Source of the DNA: Paraburkholderia sp. SOS3
GTDB taxonomy: Bacteria; Pseudomonadota; Gammaproteobacteria; Burkholderiales; Burkholderiaceae
Length of the DNA: 64,000 nucleotides
Assembly: GCF_001922345.1 (NCBI RefSeq)
Contig: NZ_CP018811.1
Location: forward strand, 1,612,001-1,676,000
Direction of reading: 5' to 3'
The position numbers and the translations under genes are program-made. Shown in pieces: positions 17,774 through 25,745 of the stretch (the stretch's first letter is position 1; each line of letters begins with the position of its first letter). A model generated the notes under the pieces. That model had not been told where the DNA came from, ran no database searches, and saw nothing but the letters and a program-made list of their open reading frames with translations.

Positions 17774-19255
17774 ATGAGCACCAAACCGAGTCTCAAACGC
17801 AGCGCCACCATCAACCTCGTCGGCAGCATCCTGCCGATATTGGTCACGCTCGCAACCACACCAATCTATCTGCACCATATCGGCGCCGCGCGTTACGGCG
17901 TGCTCGCGATCGTCTGGATGGTGCAGGGCTATTTCGGCTTTCTCGACCTGGGGTTGTCTCAGGCGACGGCCAACCGCATCGCGCAACTCGACGACGCACC
18001 GCACAGCGAGCGCCAGGCCGTCGTATGGACCGCGCTGATCCTCAACGCCGGATTGGGTATTGCCGGCGGCGTCGTGCTGTTTGCGCTCATGCACACGCTG
18101 CTCGCGTTCTTCGACATCGGCGAGTCGCTCTCGGCGGAGCTGCTGCCCGCGCTGCCCTACGTTGGCTGCCTCGTGGCGCTCTCGAATCTGATCAGCGTGT
18201 TCAACGGCGCGCTCGTCGGACGCGAGCGCTTCGGCGCGCTCAACGCGCTACAGCTCGCGGTCGCCATCCTGTATCAGCTCGCGCCGCTCGGCATGGCGTT
18301 CCTGTTCGGGCCCAACCTGCGCTATCTGGTGTTCGGTACGCTCGGCGCCGGCATCGTAGCGCTGGTGCTGACGGCAATCGTGGTCTGGCGGGTATTTCCG
18401 CTGTCGCTTGCGAACGGCCCGCGCCGTGATCTGGTCCGCCCGCTGTTTTCGTACGGCGCATGGATCAGTCTGACGCGCCTCGCCACGCCCGTGCTGGAAA
18501 CGGCCGACCGCCTTCTGATCGGCCACGCGCTCGGACCGCAGGCGGTCACCTACTACCAGGTGCCGTTCAATCTCGCGCAGCGCGTGCGGCTCTTTCCGTT
18601 TGTCATTATCCGCACGCTATTTCCCCGTCTGTCGTCACTCGACGCCGCAAGCGCCGCGACACTCTCGTTCGGCGCAATACGCGGCCTCGCCGCCGTCCTC
18701 ACGCCGATGATCGTGTTCGGCATCTTTTTCATGCACCCGTTTCTCTCGCTGTGGCTCGGCCGGGAATTCGCGTCGCGCGCCACATCGGTCGGAGAGGCGA
18801 TTCTGGTCGGCATCTGGATCAACTCGCTCACGATGATCGTCGCCACTCACCTGCAGGCAACGGGCAAGCCCGGCATCGTCGCGCGACTGCAGACCTACGA
18901 AATACTGCCGTTCCTCGCCTTGCTGTGGTGGATGCTGCAGCACTTCGGCGTGCTCGGCGCGGCGCTCGCCTGGAGCGTGCGCAGCCTCGTGGACGGGCTG
19001 CTGCTGTTTTATGCCGCGCGCCTCGATGCGCGGCCGATACGCATGCTGATCCCGCCTGCGCTGATCGTCGCGGCAGCCTATGTCGGGACACTCGTGTTCG
19101 CTCCGCTCACCTGGCCGAGCATCGCGGTGTGGCTCGGCATGACGGGCATCGCGCTCGTATGGAGCGCGCACACCGAACCGCGGGCCCGGGCCCTCGCGCC
19201 CGAACTCCTTGCATCGATCCGCAACTACACACGACGTTGGACGAGAAGCGCTTGA
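17774..19255 (+). CDS. Oligosaccharide flippase (Wzx/MATE-like) family protein
   Basis: A 493-residue integral membrane protein with about 12-14 helices, starting KRSATINLVGSILPILVTLA and containing GFLDLGLSQATANRIAQ, the usual start of polysaccharide flippases of the MOP superfamily. It would move lipid-linked glycan units across the inner membrane. The start at 17774 (MSTKPSLK) fits the family N-terminus; the long in-frame upstream extension overlaps the methyltransferase and has no membrane pattern. Polymerase and glycosyltransferase genes are absent nearby, so this is an orphan or serves a distant cluster. Confidence 0.88.
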   Translation: MSTKPSLKRSATINLVGSILPILVTLATTPIYLHHIGAARYGVLAIVWMVQGYFGFLDLGLSQATANRIAQLDDAPHSERQAVVWTALILNAGLGIAGGVVLFALMHTLLAFFDIGESLSAELLPALPYVGCLVALSNLISVFNGALVGRERFGALNALQLAVAILYQLAPLGMAFLFGPNLRYLVFGTLGAGIVALVLTAIVVWRVFPLSLANGPRRDLVRPLFSYGAWISLTRLATPVLETADRLLIGHALGPQAVTYYQVPFNLAQRVRLFPFVIIRTLFPRLSSLDAASAATLSFGAIRGLAAVLTPMIVFGIFFMHPFLSLWLGREFASRATSVGEAILVGIWINSLTMIVATHLQATGKPGIVARLQTYEILPFLALLWWMLQHFGVLGAALAWSVRSLVDGLLLFYAARLDARPIRMLIPPALIVAAAYVGTLVFAPLTWPSIAVWLGMTGIALVWSAHTEPRARALAPELLASIRNYTRRWTRSA

Positions 19256-19924
19256 TAACCTCAAGGAGTTCCGTGGTTCTTTCGCTGGATAAGCTCAGAG
19301 AGTGGGGCTGTCCAATATTGCTCGACGCCAGATTACCCGCGCATGCCCTACATGCGACAGTAATGGCGACCTGATCCATTCCAGGGTTCCAAGTATCTTG
19401 CACATACTTTTTCTTCACAACGCAATCGTAAGGGGCGAGGATCAGGAAAGCGATAAATCGAACGCGCGAACGTCAGCGGACCGCGCCGAGATGCTCTGTC
19501 GCCGGGTGACTGTGAAGCGCGGCACACGTGAAGCGCGCTTTTGCCGGCCACTGCCGTCTTCACGCGCTGGGACTATATGCGAGCGACTCGCAAGGGACCG
19601 CAAGCGCGCCTTGAGGTTCTTTTTTCGAATGTCTCAGAGCGGCCTTTTATGCCCGCGACCGCTGCGCTCGCCGCGCTTGGTTGTCGGCCGCTAGCCGGCC
19701 AGGATGTGCCGTTCGTCGCTACGTTACAAGCGACTGCGGCTCACCCGATTGCAGCCGTTCGCCGTCGCTAAAGCGAAGCAGCGCAAGCCGCCCGACCAGA
19801 TCGTTCGTCTTTCGCCTAAGCGGGACGGCACCACAACCGATCATATTTCAACTACCCGTGACCGATTCCCGACGGGCGATCCTGCGCATGACGTCGGCGG
19901 GTACTCGACGCCATTCACGCGCTG
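19256..19924. other. Degenerate intergenic stretch between flippase and IS66 fragments
   Basis: About 670 bases with no recognisable gene. The longest open frames (to 130 codons) are arginine/serine-rich and unlike real proteins. It probably holds insertion-sequence debris belonging to the IS66 fragments on its right. Confidence 0.4.
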
Positions 19925-20050
19925 ATGCTCGAGCAATCCCCCGGCGTCGTACCGGAAAGTCTGCTCCGCAAAGGACTGACCTATCCGCGCATGCAGTGGC
20001 CGAAGCTGATCCGCTACATCGAGAACGGCAGTTGGCCCATCAGCAACAAC
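19925..20050 (+). pseudogene. IS66-type transposase fragment (plus strand)
   Basis: About 42 codons match the C-terminal part of IS66 TnpC: PGVVPESLLRKGLTYPRMQW, then KLIRYIENGSWPISNN, ending exactly where family members read PIDNN. The reading beyond (LCHAANGMNP) is not IS66-like. No start, catalytic core or terminal repeats remain. Confidence 0.75.
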
Positions 20051-20080
20051 CTGTGTCATGCCGCTAACGGTATGAATCCA

Positions 20081-20251
20081 GTTGTTATCGACTGGCGCAC
20101 GTCCGCCGCTCACGTAGCGACCGAGATACTTCCACTGATTGAGCGTGTACGAAATGGTCTTGCCCAGCAGACTCTCTGGCAGGACTTGCGGGGCTTGTTC
20201 CTCGAGCCATGCCTTGAAGGACACGAGCAACGGTACGCTGTGCTGCTGGCG
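20081..20251 (-). pseudogene. IS66-type transposase fragment (minus strand)
   Basis: About 57 codons match IS66 TnpC: RQQHSVPLLVSFKAWLEEQA, then LPESLLGKTISYTLNQW and GRAPVDNN. It ends at the same PxxNN point as the plus-strand fragment and faces it across 30 bases. The two fragments differ clearly in sequence, so they come from two different IS66 elements rather than one duplicated copy. Confidence 0.8.
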
Positions 20252-20433
20252 CAACCGGTACGTATGGCGTTGTGGTGGGCAGTTGCTGTGCATGTGCAAT
20301 GCCCGATGCGAGAACCATCCCCGTTGCCATCAGTATGGCGTGATGTTTTGGTTTTGTTATCTGTATTTTGTACTGCGCGAGCTTTCGGCGTTGTCCAGCA
20401 GAAGATCGCTCTTATATAGGGAGGCGGTGTTCA

Positions 20434-20456
20434 GTGAGGTGGATCATCCACCTCAC
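20434..20456. repeat. Perfect 11-bp inverted repeat (hairpin) after the immunity gene
   Basis: Arms GTGAGGTGGAT and ATCCACCTCAC around a single central base, 59 bases downstream of the Imm49-like stop. There is no T-run on either side, so it is not a standard intrinsic terminator. It could be a hairpin that protects or ends the transcript, or an operator. Confidence 0.6.
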
Positions 20457-20514
20457 ATGCGCGCCCCTAACGTCGTTAAAGACCGGTATCGTTAGCGCAG
20501 ATCGGGAAGGGTAG

Positions 20515-21315
20515 CTACCCAACCTGATATTCGCCCAAAAAATCGTACGGATCGACATAGCTTGCTAGAGGATTGACAGGTGGCCATTCTTCAGGAATCC
20601 ATGGTGTATCTATCCTGATTTGAAACCCATGCCGCCACGCGATTTTTGCGTAGATAACCGCGTGCGCGCCGATAAGCTTTTCCGTGAACCCGAACGCCTG
20701 TTCAGCATTACGGACCTTTGCGACGTTGGGCGACGTCAGTTCGCTTAGCGATCCCTCCATTCTCGCTGTGTCCTGTCGCGCCAAAGCCAGATAAAAATTA
20801 TGATCGACTTCATATTTTTTCATTTTCGTTGGCGAGTGACCGATGATGCGAAGGCAGCGTTCTTCCAATGTCTCCCATTCACCTCGAAGCGCCAGTAGCG
20901 CCTGGTATCCATGGAACTCAGCCGTCCGTATGTCGTTCGCCCGTTCCATGTCGAACGGCTGGTCGTTGCGGGAAAACCAGCTAATTAACCCTTCATGATC
21001 GGACAGCAAAGGAGCTAGCAGCAGATACGTGGGAAACCATCGTTTCGGTTGACGCCGAAAGAGAACGTACTCCAATCTACCGCCCACATAACACCACTGC
21101 TTGAACGCGTTCAGGTCGCGATGTTCAAACCACGAAACGAGAGCGGCCGCGGTCGCATGGGAGCTGAGCCGCTGCAGGCAAAACTCGGGGTCGCCCCTTC
21201 CAGTGTCAATTGTGTCGAGAAAGAAGGGCAGCTTGTCCGCTAGCGCCTGCTGGTGTTTCGATACGTGTTCGAGCCCCAACCGGACAGAAGTGGCGTAGTC
21301 GATAGCCTGTTTCAT
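20515..21315 (-). CDS. Imm49-like immunity protein (CDI/polymorphic toxin antidote)
   Basis: A 266-residue soluble helical protein resembling the Imm49 immunity family (RLEYVLFRRQPKRWFPTYLL, DHEGLISWFSRND, GYQALLALRGEWETLEERCL). Such proteins bind and neutralise the C-terminal toxin of a neighbouring polymorphic toxin. The gene starts 7 bases after the stop of the toxin-tip remnant on the same strand, the normal toxin-immunity order. The ATG at 21315 (MKQAIDY) is preferred to an upstream in-frame start inside the toxin frame. The frame is intact even though the toxin gene is truncated. Family assignment is from recall of motifs, not a search. Confidence 0.65.
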   Translation of the reverse strand: MKQAIDYATSVRLGLEHVSKHQQALADKLPFFLDTIDTGRGDPEFCLQRLSSHATAAALVSWFEHRDLNAFKQWCYVGGRLEYVLFRRQPKRWFPTYLLLAPLLSDHEGLISWFSRNDQPFDMERANDIRTAEFHGYQALLALRGEWETLEERCLRIIGHSPTKMKKYEVDHNFYLALARQDTARMEGSLSELTSPNVAKVRNAEQAFGFTEKLIGAHAVIYAKIAWRHGFQIRIDTPWIPEEWPPVNPLASYVDPYDFLGEYQVG

Positions 21316-21322
21316 ATTTTGC

Positions 21323-21748
21323 CTAGTGATCCGTGACCTTGATCGGAACGGCAATTACCTGGCCAGTCGCTTTATCGACCCCGGCTACTGCCGTGATCAG
21401 TTTGCCGGAAGCTTGTGCCTGTTCGATTGCCTGGTATGCCCGTGACGATGGGTCCAGCCTGCTCAATACATTGTTGATCCAGCCACTTGAAAGCTGCATG
21501 GTGCCTCCGGCACCGTTCGGCGAAAGTGAAAACGTGCAGTTAGTCACTTGCTTGCTATCGATAAGCAGCGTTACTTCTCCCGATGAATCAACAAAAACGT
21601 GGTCAAACCCGTTGTTTCCGCCGTATTTGCCGCCGGCTAGGATTGTATAGCCTTCGCTGCTCCCAATGGAATTGATGAGGTTCTCAGTCAGTTGGCCACT
21701 TGGGTCGCCATACGAATAACCAGCCGCCTCTCCCTGGTCGTGCGCGCG
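21323..21748 (-). pseudogene. Orphan CdiA/BcpA-type toxin C-terminal domain
   Basis: An open frame of about 142 codons with no start codon at its 5' end, bounded upstream by a stop at 21749-21751. Inside is GFDHVFVDSSGEVTLLIDSK. An Asp followed about 11-14 residues later by a D-x-K triplet is the spacing of PD-(D/E)xK nucleases, so a DNase tip is possible. It ends 7 bases before the immunity gene. The huge N-terminal secretion and filament part of CdiA is absent, as is any VENN-like pretoxin motif. It can be read as an orphan toxin tip left after deletion. Confidence 0.65.
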
Positions 21749-21908
21749 TTACGCGACTTCTCTTTGCGCAGCTTGACGCCAGTCGTGAATCGGAAAGCGC
21801 AACGAAGTCACAAAAGTTCAGATTTCGACTTTTCTACAGCGTCAGAATAAACGTGTACCGGCAGCGCGCCAGTACGGAAAGGCCGCCTCTCAACTCGACT
21901 GGACTTCT

Positions 21909-22820
21909 ATGGAATCTCTGGATATCGCCAAGGTCTGCGAGCGAATCGCAGTACATCGACCGTACTTCGCGTTCTCCGAGCTCAAGGCGGTGTACGGCGA
22001 GGCGATCATGGGCAAGTTTAGCGCGGAGCAATCGACGGGTTTCGAACTTGGACCCATTTCATCGGCGGAACTTGGCCGTCATCTCGCGATACTCGGCAGT
22101 TGTGCCGCGGCCATAGGCGGACCCGATCAGATGACCTACTACCTTGCTAGCAAGGGTCGCTTAAAGCTCCTGCCGAACACTGACGAGGTGCAAAAAGATC
22201 CAAACGGCGTCGCGATCGCCACCGTAACAGGCCGGGATCGCAGGACGATGACGGCGGAGGTTTTGGGCCATTGCGGATCACTTACCGCCCACCTGTGGTG
22301 TGAGTATCAAGTCCTTTCAAGTGAAGTATTTTCCCGTATATTCGGCGGGCACCATACAGGTGCTATACCGCGGCCTGACATGTCTCCGTATGTAACTCCC
22401 GTCACATTTGATGTTCTTTCTGCCAGCATTGACCGCATCGTTGTTCGCACAAGCGAAGTCGGACCTCAGAGCTTTGCTGGGCATTTCGATAATTATCCGT
22501 CCTGGCCCGTCGCCATTCTTGCCGATACGTTTGGCCGGGTGAGGAGCACGCTTCTGCATAACATGATCGATCGACAGACAAATTATCGTGTCGGCTATCT
22601 CAACGTAGATGCGTTTCAATTGGCACCGGCGGCGGCCAGATTGACGTTCGAAGTCGAATGTATCAGTTCTTTCCCGTTGCTGGGCCGCTACGTATTTAGC
22701 GCGAAGGTGCGGTGGAACGATAAAACAATCGCAGCAATGGAATCGGAAGTTTACGCATCGGCAGGAGGTCCGGCAAACCACATGGGCACGATACAAGAGG
22801 AATTCGAAATAAAAGCTTGA
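21909..22820 (+). CDS. Hypothetical protein, probable double hot-dog fold
   Basis: A 303-residue protein that I cannot name. Two features suggest a tandem hot-dog (FabA/FabZ- or thioesterase-like) fold: an ELGRHLAILGSCAAAI helix in the first half, and AGHFDNYPSWPVAILADTFG in the second, which resembles the GHFP-x-x-PVxPG active-site segment of 3-hydroxyacyl-ACP dehydratases. No membrane segment or signal is visible. The RidA-like gene follows 83 bases downstream on the same strand, so the two may form an operon. A lower-GC surround suggests acquisition. Confidence 0.55.
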   Translation: MESLDIAKVCERIAVHRPYFAFSELKAVYGEAIMGKFSAEQSTGFELGPISSAELGRHLAILGSCAAAIGGPDQMTYYLASKGRLKLLPNTDEVQKDPNGVAIATVTGRDRRTMTAEVLGHCGSLTAHLWCEYQVLSSEVFSRIFGGHHTGAIPRPDMSPYVTPVTFDVLSASIDRIVVRTSEVGPQSFAGHFDNYPSWPVAILADTFGRVRSTLLHNMIDRQTNYRVGYLNVDAFQLAPAAARLTFEVECISSFPLLGRYVFSAKVRWNDKTIAAMESEVYASAGGPANHMGTIQEEFEIKA

Positions 22821-22903
22821 TGTACCGGGCCGCGGTCGGCCATACACGGTCATAATCTGGGCTGCGGTGAATGACCGCTTCGATCCTCTAACCGGTAACA
22901 CAT

Positions 22904-23329
22904 ATGACGGTGCGTGAATTGATCATCCCGCCGACGATGCAACGTATCGTGGAGCGCGCCGGATATGTACCGGCCGTGAAGGTTGGTTCCATAGTTTTCT
23001 GCGCTGGGCAGGTCGGGCGTACCGTCGACCTCGAGCTCATCGCCGATCCCGAGGCGCAATTCCTCGCATGCTGGGAAAATTTGCGCGTGGTTCTCGAAGC
23101 GGCTGGGTGCGCTTTCGAAGATGTTGTCGATATGACGACCTACCACGTGCAGATGAGCACGCATATGCCCATCTTCCGCGAGGTGAAGAACCGGGTTTTT
23201 CCACGCGGCACATGCGCTTGGACTTCGATAGGCGTGACCGAACTCGCGCATCCTGGCTTGCTGGTCGAGATCAAGTGCGTGGCAGTGAAGCGAGACGCCG
23301 CCGCAACGGAAGCGTCTGCTAATTGCTGA
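22904..23329 (+). CDS. RidA (YjgF/YER057c/UK114) family protein, apparently lacking the catalytic Arg
   Basis: A 141-residue RidA-like protein. The family frame is clear: YVPAVKVGSIVFCAGQVG, CWENLRVVLEAAGCAFEDVV, TTYHV and the C-terminal VEIKCVAV. RidA proper deaminates 2-aminoacrylate-type imines with an arginine (Arg105 in E. coli numbering, in an A-R-[ST] context). Here the matching place reads CAWTSIGV, with tryptophan where arginine is expected. It therefore probably belongs to an Arg-less Rid subgroup with a different activity. It follows the hot-dog gene, suggesting a shared pathway. Confidence 0.85.
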   Translation: MTVRELIIPPTMQRIVERAGYVPAVKVGSIVFCAGQVGRTVDLELIADPEAQFLACWENLRVVLEAAGCAFEDVVDMTTYHVQMSTHMPIFREVKNRVFPRGTCAWTSIGVTELAHPGLLVEIKCVAVKRDAAATEASANC

Positions 23330-23581
23330 ATGTCAGTGGCTAGTGCAAAGCCGGCGAACGCCCGCAACGGGTCCGATCCAGGACATGGGCAGCTGAGGCG
23401 TCGTCCGACGCCAAACCCAAACCCGATAGCTCAACGTGAGTTGAACCAGCTTTCGGAAAGTTCAACGTTTAGTGAGCGACGGTTTCCAGGTTGAATGAAT
23501 GTCCCGGCTCAAGACCTCGTACTTCCGACAGTCGGAGTTCGAGATTGAGTGAACCATCTACGGTGGCCCCAGCGGGCGGCA
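23330..23581. other. Convergent intergenic gap with a GTTGAAC/GTTCAAC inverted repeat
   Basis: About 250 bases between the convergent RidA-like and AraC genes. Arms GTTGAAC (23439-23445) and GTTCAAC (23459-23465) could form a weak hairpin. No coding frame or RNA gene is recognised. Confidence 0.4.
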
Positions 23582-24481
23582 TCAAACACCTTCCATTCTA
23601 GCCGCAACGTCGAAGTGCGCGCCGGATTTGTGTGCTCTCACGCGTAACAGATAGTCTCTAGGAGAAAAGCCAAATCGCTCCTTGAACACACGGCTGAAAT
23701 GAGCGTGGCTCGCGAAGCCGCAACTGTAGGCAACATCGCCGATCGAGACGTTTGATTCGCCGTGACGTCTGAGAAGATCAGCAGCCCGATCTAAACGGCA
23801 GGCCCAGACATAGCGCATCACCGACATGGCACTGGCTTTAAAAAGGCGATTCAAGTGGCCAGGCGAAATGCCAACCGACGTTGCGATACGTGTCGCGTTC
23901 AGCTCCTGGTCTTCCAGATGCTGTGCGACGTAGTCTTTTGCGCGCGATAGCGTCACCTCGCGGTTTCTGGCACTTACCACTGCGAGTGGATTTCCCAGCA
24001 CCATGCCCAGCAAGTCCAGAAGATGCCGTCCTTGCCGTGCTCGTAGCGCAAGGCTCGTGCATCCGCTCTGCTCGGCAATCGACAAGATCAGTTGACCAAC
24101 GGCACGGGCGTCCGGGTTGGACGTGTTCGCAGCCACGAGCTCGAACGATTTGATGTGAAAGCCGCGCTCGTGCATTGCACGCCTTGGGATGGATATCAAT
24201 ACGAGTTTTGTTTGATCATAAAAATTCTGCCGTTTCCACCCAGCCTGCGGAGGTGCAACAAACAGGGTTCCCGCGTCTAGCCGCTGCGACCCGGCCATAG
24301 ACGTCAATGTTACGGAACCCGATCTGACGAAAAACAGCCTCAACAATTGGCCGGCAAGCGACGACAGATGGCAATCCGACAGGTCTACCGCATCGAGCGT
24401 GTTGACATGCAGGTCGCCAAGTGACCACCCTCCCGTACGAAGCACAGCTTCGGTTCTGATTTCCTGCCGCGCAAAATTCAT
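23582..24481 (-). CDS. AraC-family transcriptional regulator
   Basis: A 299-residue regulator with an N-terminal sensor (about 1-190) and a C-terminal AraC double helix-turn-helix (LNATRIATSVGISPGHLNRL and IGDVAYSCGFASHAHFSRVF, then KERFGFSPRDYL). The sensor is of the AraC-binding-like-domain type. The ATG at 24481 (MNFARQEIR) is preferred to an in-frame start at 24526. It is divergent from the alpha/beta-hydrolase across 388 bases, so that gene is a natural target. It is not close in sequence to the other two AraC proteins of this region. Confidence 0.88.
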   Translation of the reverse strand: MNFARQEIRTEAVLRTGGWSLGDLHVNTLDAVDLSDCHLSSLAGQLLRLFFVRSGSVTLTSMAGSQRLDAGTLFVAPPQAGWKRQNFYDQTKLVLISIPRRAMHERGFHIKSFELVAANTSNPDARAVGQLILSIAEQSGCTSLALRARQGRHLLDLLGMVLGNPLAVVSARNREVTLSRAKDYVAQHLEDQELNATRIATSVGISPGHLNRLFKASAMSVMRYVWACRLDRAADLLRRHGESNVSIGDVAYSCGFASHAHFSRVFKERFGFSPRDYLLRVRAHKSGAHFDVAARMEGV

Positions 24482-24869
24482 GTCGTACCAGCAGCCGCCC
24501 CGCGTAACCTCGACACCGAGGAGCAAAGCGCACTTTCTTGAAAGGGGGGTATCACCGACCGTCTCCAGTTCGAGCTAGATAGAGAACGTGAAGATGGTAA
24601 TGGCGCCAATGACGGTCTCCAATAACCGGGAAGCCGAAAATTGTGATCCGGAATCCAGACAGCGAGCGGCGCTATCCACTGACGTCGTACACGCGAGTGC
24701 GCGCGGTGCGCGACAACTCGAGCAACCGAAGATCCGGACGATCGATCATGCAATTCGGAGGGTAGGAGATGGTCGTAAAGCGCTTTCGAGCTTATCTTTG
24801 CACCGTCGGTTCGGGGAAGCGCAGATGAACAACAAAGACGTGTTATCGACTGATCGCAAGGAATGGCAA
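24482..24869. promoter_or_regulatory. Divergent AraC / hydrolase promoter region with ACGATCGATCA element
   Basis: A 388-base non-coding gap. At 24734-24750 lies CCGGACGATCGATCATG, which recurs exactly at 27092-27108 upstream of another AraC gene; its ACGATCGATCA core recurs at 28546-28556. The repeat of the same element before three regulator/hydrolase genes suggests a shared binding site. Confidence 0.5.
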
Positions 24870-25745
24870 ATGAGTGCGGATTCTGGTGAGGCTGGCCCTC
24901 GGTCCAGGAGCGAGAGCTGGACACTTCAGACAGCCCCCACGCTCTACGTCGACGGTGGCCGCATTCAATTCGCTTTTCGCCGACTCGGCCCGAAGAACGG
25001 CATTCCCCTCGTGTTGTTGCAGCACTTCTCGGGCAACATCGATTCCTGGGATCCCGCGGTCGTCAATGCGCTCGCCAGGGATCGTCCTGTCATTGTTTTC
25101 GACAACGCCGGTGTCGGACGTTCCACGGGGCAAACCCCGGATAGCGTAGAGGCGATGGCACGAGATGCGATCATCTTTATTACGTCGTTGGGGCTGCATC
25201 AGGTCGACATGCTTGGCTTTTCGCTTGGCGGTTGCGTCGCCCAGCAAATCGCCTGCGTGCTTGGCGACCTCGTGCGTAAGCTGATTCTCGTCGGCACTGC
25301 CCCGCAAGGTGGACAGCAACATCTGATGGCGGTCCTTCAGGCTGCATTCGCCGACACGGGCGCGCCGGATCCGCGACTGCCTCTGTTCTTCACGTCCTCG
25401 GTCTATAGTAAATCGGCAGGGCTTGCTTTCCTGCGGCGGACACGGGAACGCACCGAGGATCGCGACATGGAATGCAATTCGGCCACCAATGGATCGCAGG
25501 CGAAGGCGCTGATCAGCTGGTGTGCCGTAGCCGATCCGGAGCACACGGTACTTCGGTCCATTCACCATCCGACGCTCGTTGTTGCCGGCAGCGCCGATAC
25601 CATGCTGCCGGTCGAAAACGCCTATACGATGTACAAGACCATGCCGAATGCGCAGCTTATTCTTTACCCGGACTCCGGCCATGGCGTGATATTCCAGTAT
25701 CCGGAAGCCTTTGTTGGCTACGCCCGGCAGTTTCTCAACGCATAG
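24870..25745 (+). CDS. Alpha/beta-fold hydrolase
   Basis: A 291-residue alpha/beta hydrolase. The nucleophile elbow is GFSLGG (in VDMLGFSLGGCVAQQI), the oxyanion region is LLQHFSGN, the acid is likely in GSADTMLP and the catalytic His is in DSGHGVIF. Such enzymes cleave esters, lactones or similar bonds. The start at 24870 (MSADSGEAG) has AAGGA 7 bases upstream; an alternative ATG is at 24825. Divergent from an AraC regulator. No signal peptide, so cytoplasmic. Confidence 0.88.
   Translation: MSADSGEAGPRSRSESWTLQTAPTLYVDGGRIQFAFRRLGPKNGIPLVLLQHFSGNIDSWDPAVVNALARDRPVIVFDNAGVGRSTGQTPDSVEAMARDAIIFITSLGLHQVDMLGFSLGGCVAQQIACVLGDLVRKLILVGTAPQGGQQHLMAVLQAAFADTGAPDPRLPLFFTSSVYSKSAGLAFLRRTRERTEDRDMECNSATNGSQAKALISWCAVADPEHTVLRSIHHPTLVVAGSADTMLPVENAYTMYKTMPNAQLILYPDSGHGVIFQYPEAFVGYARQFLNA

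Noticed and set aside
19302..19694. Open frame of 130 codons after the flippase gene
   Set aside because: Basic, low-complexity residues and no motif; more likely debris next to IS66 fragments.
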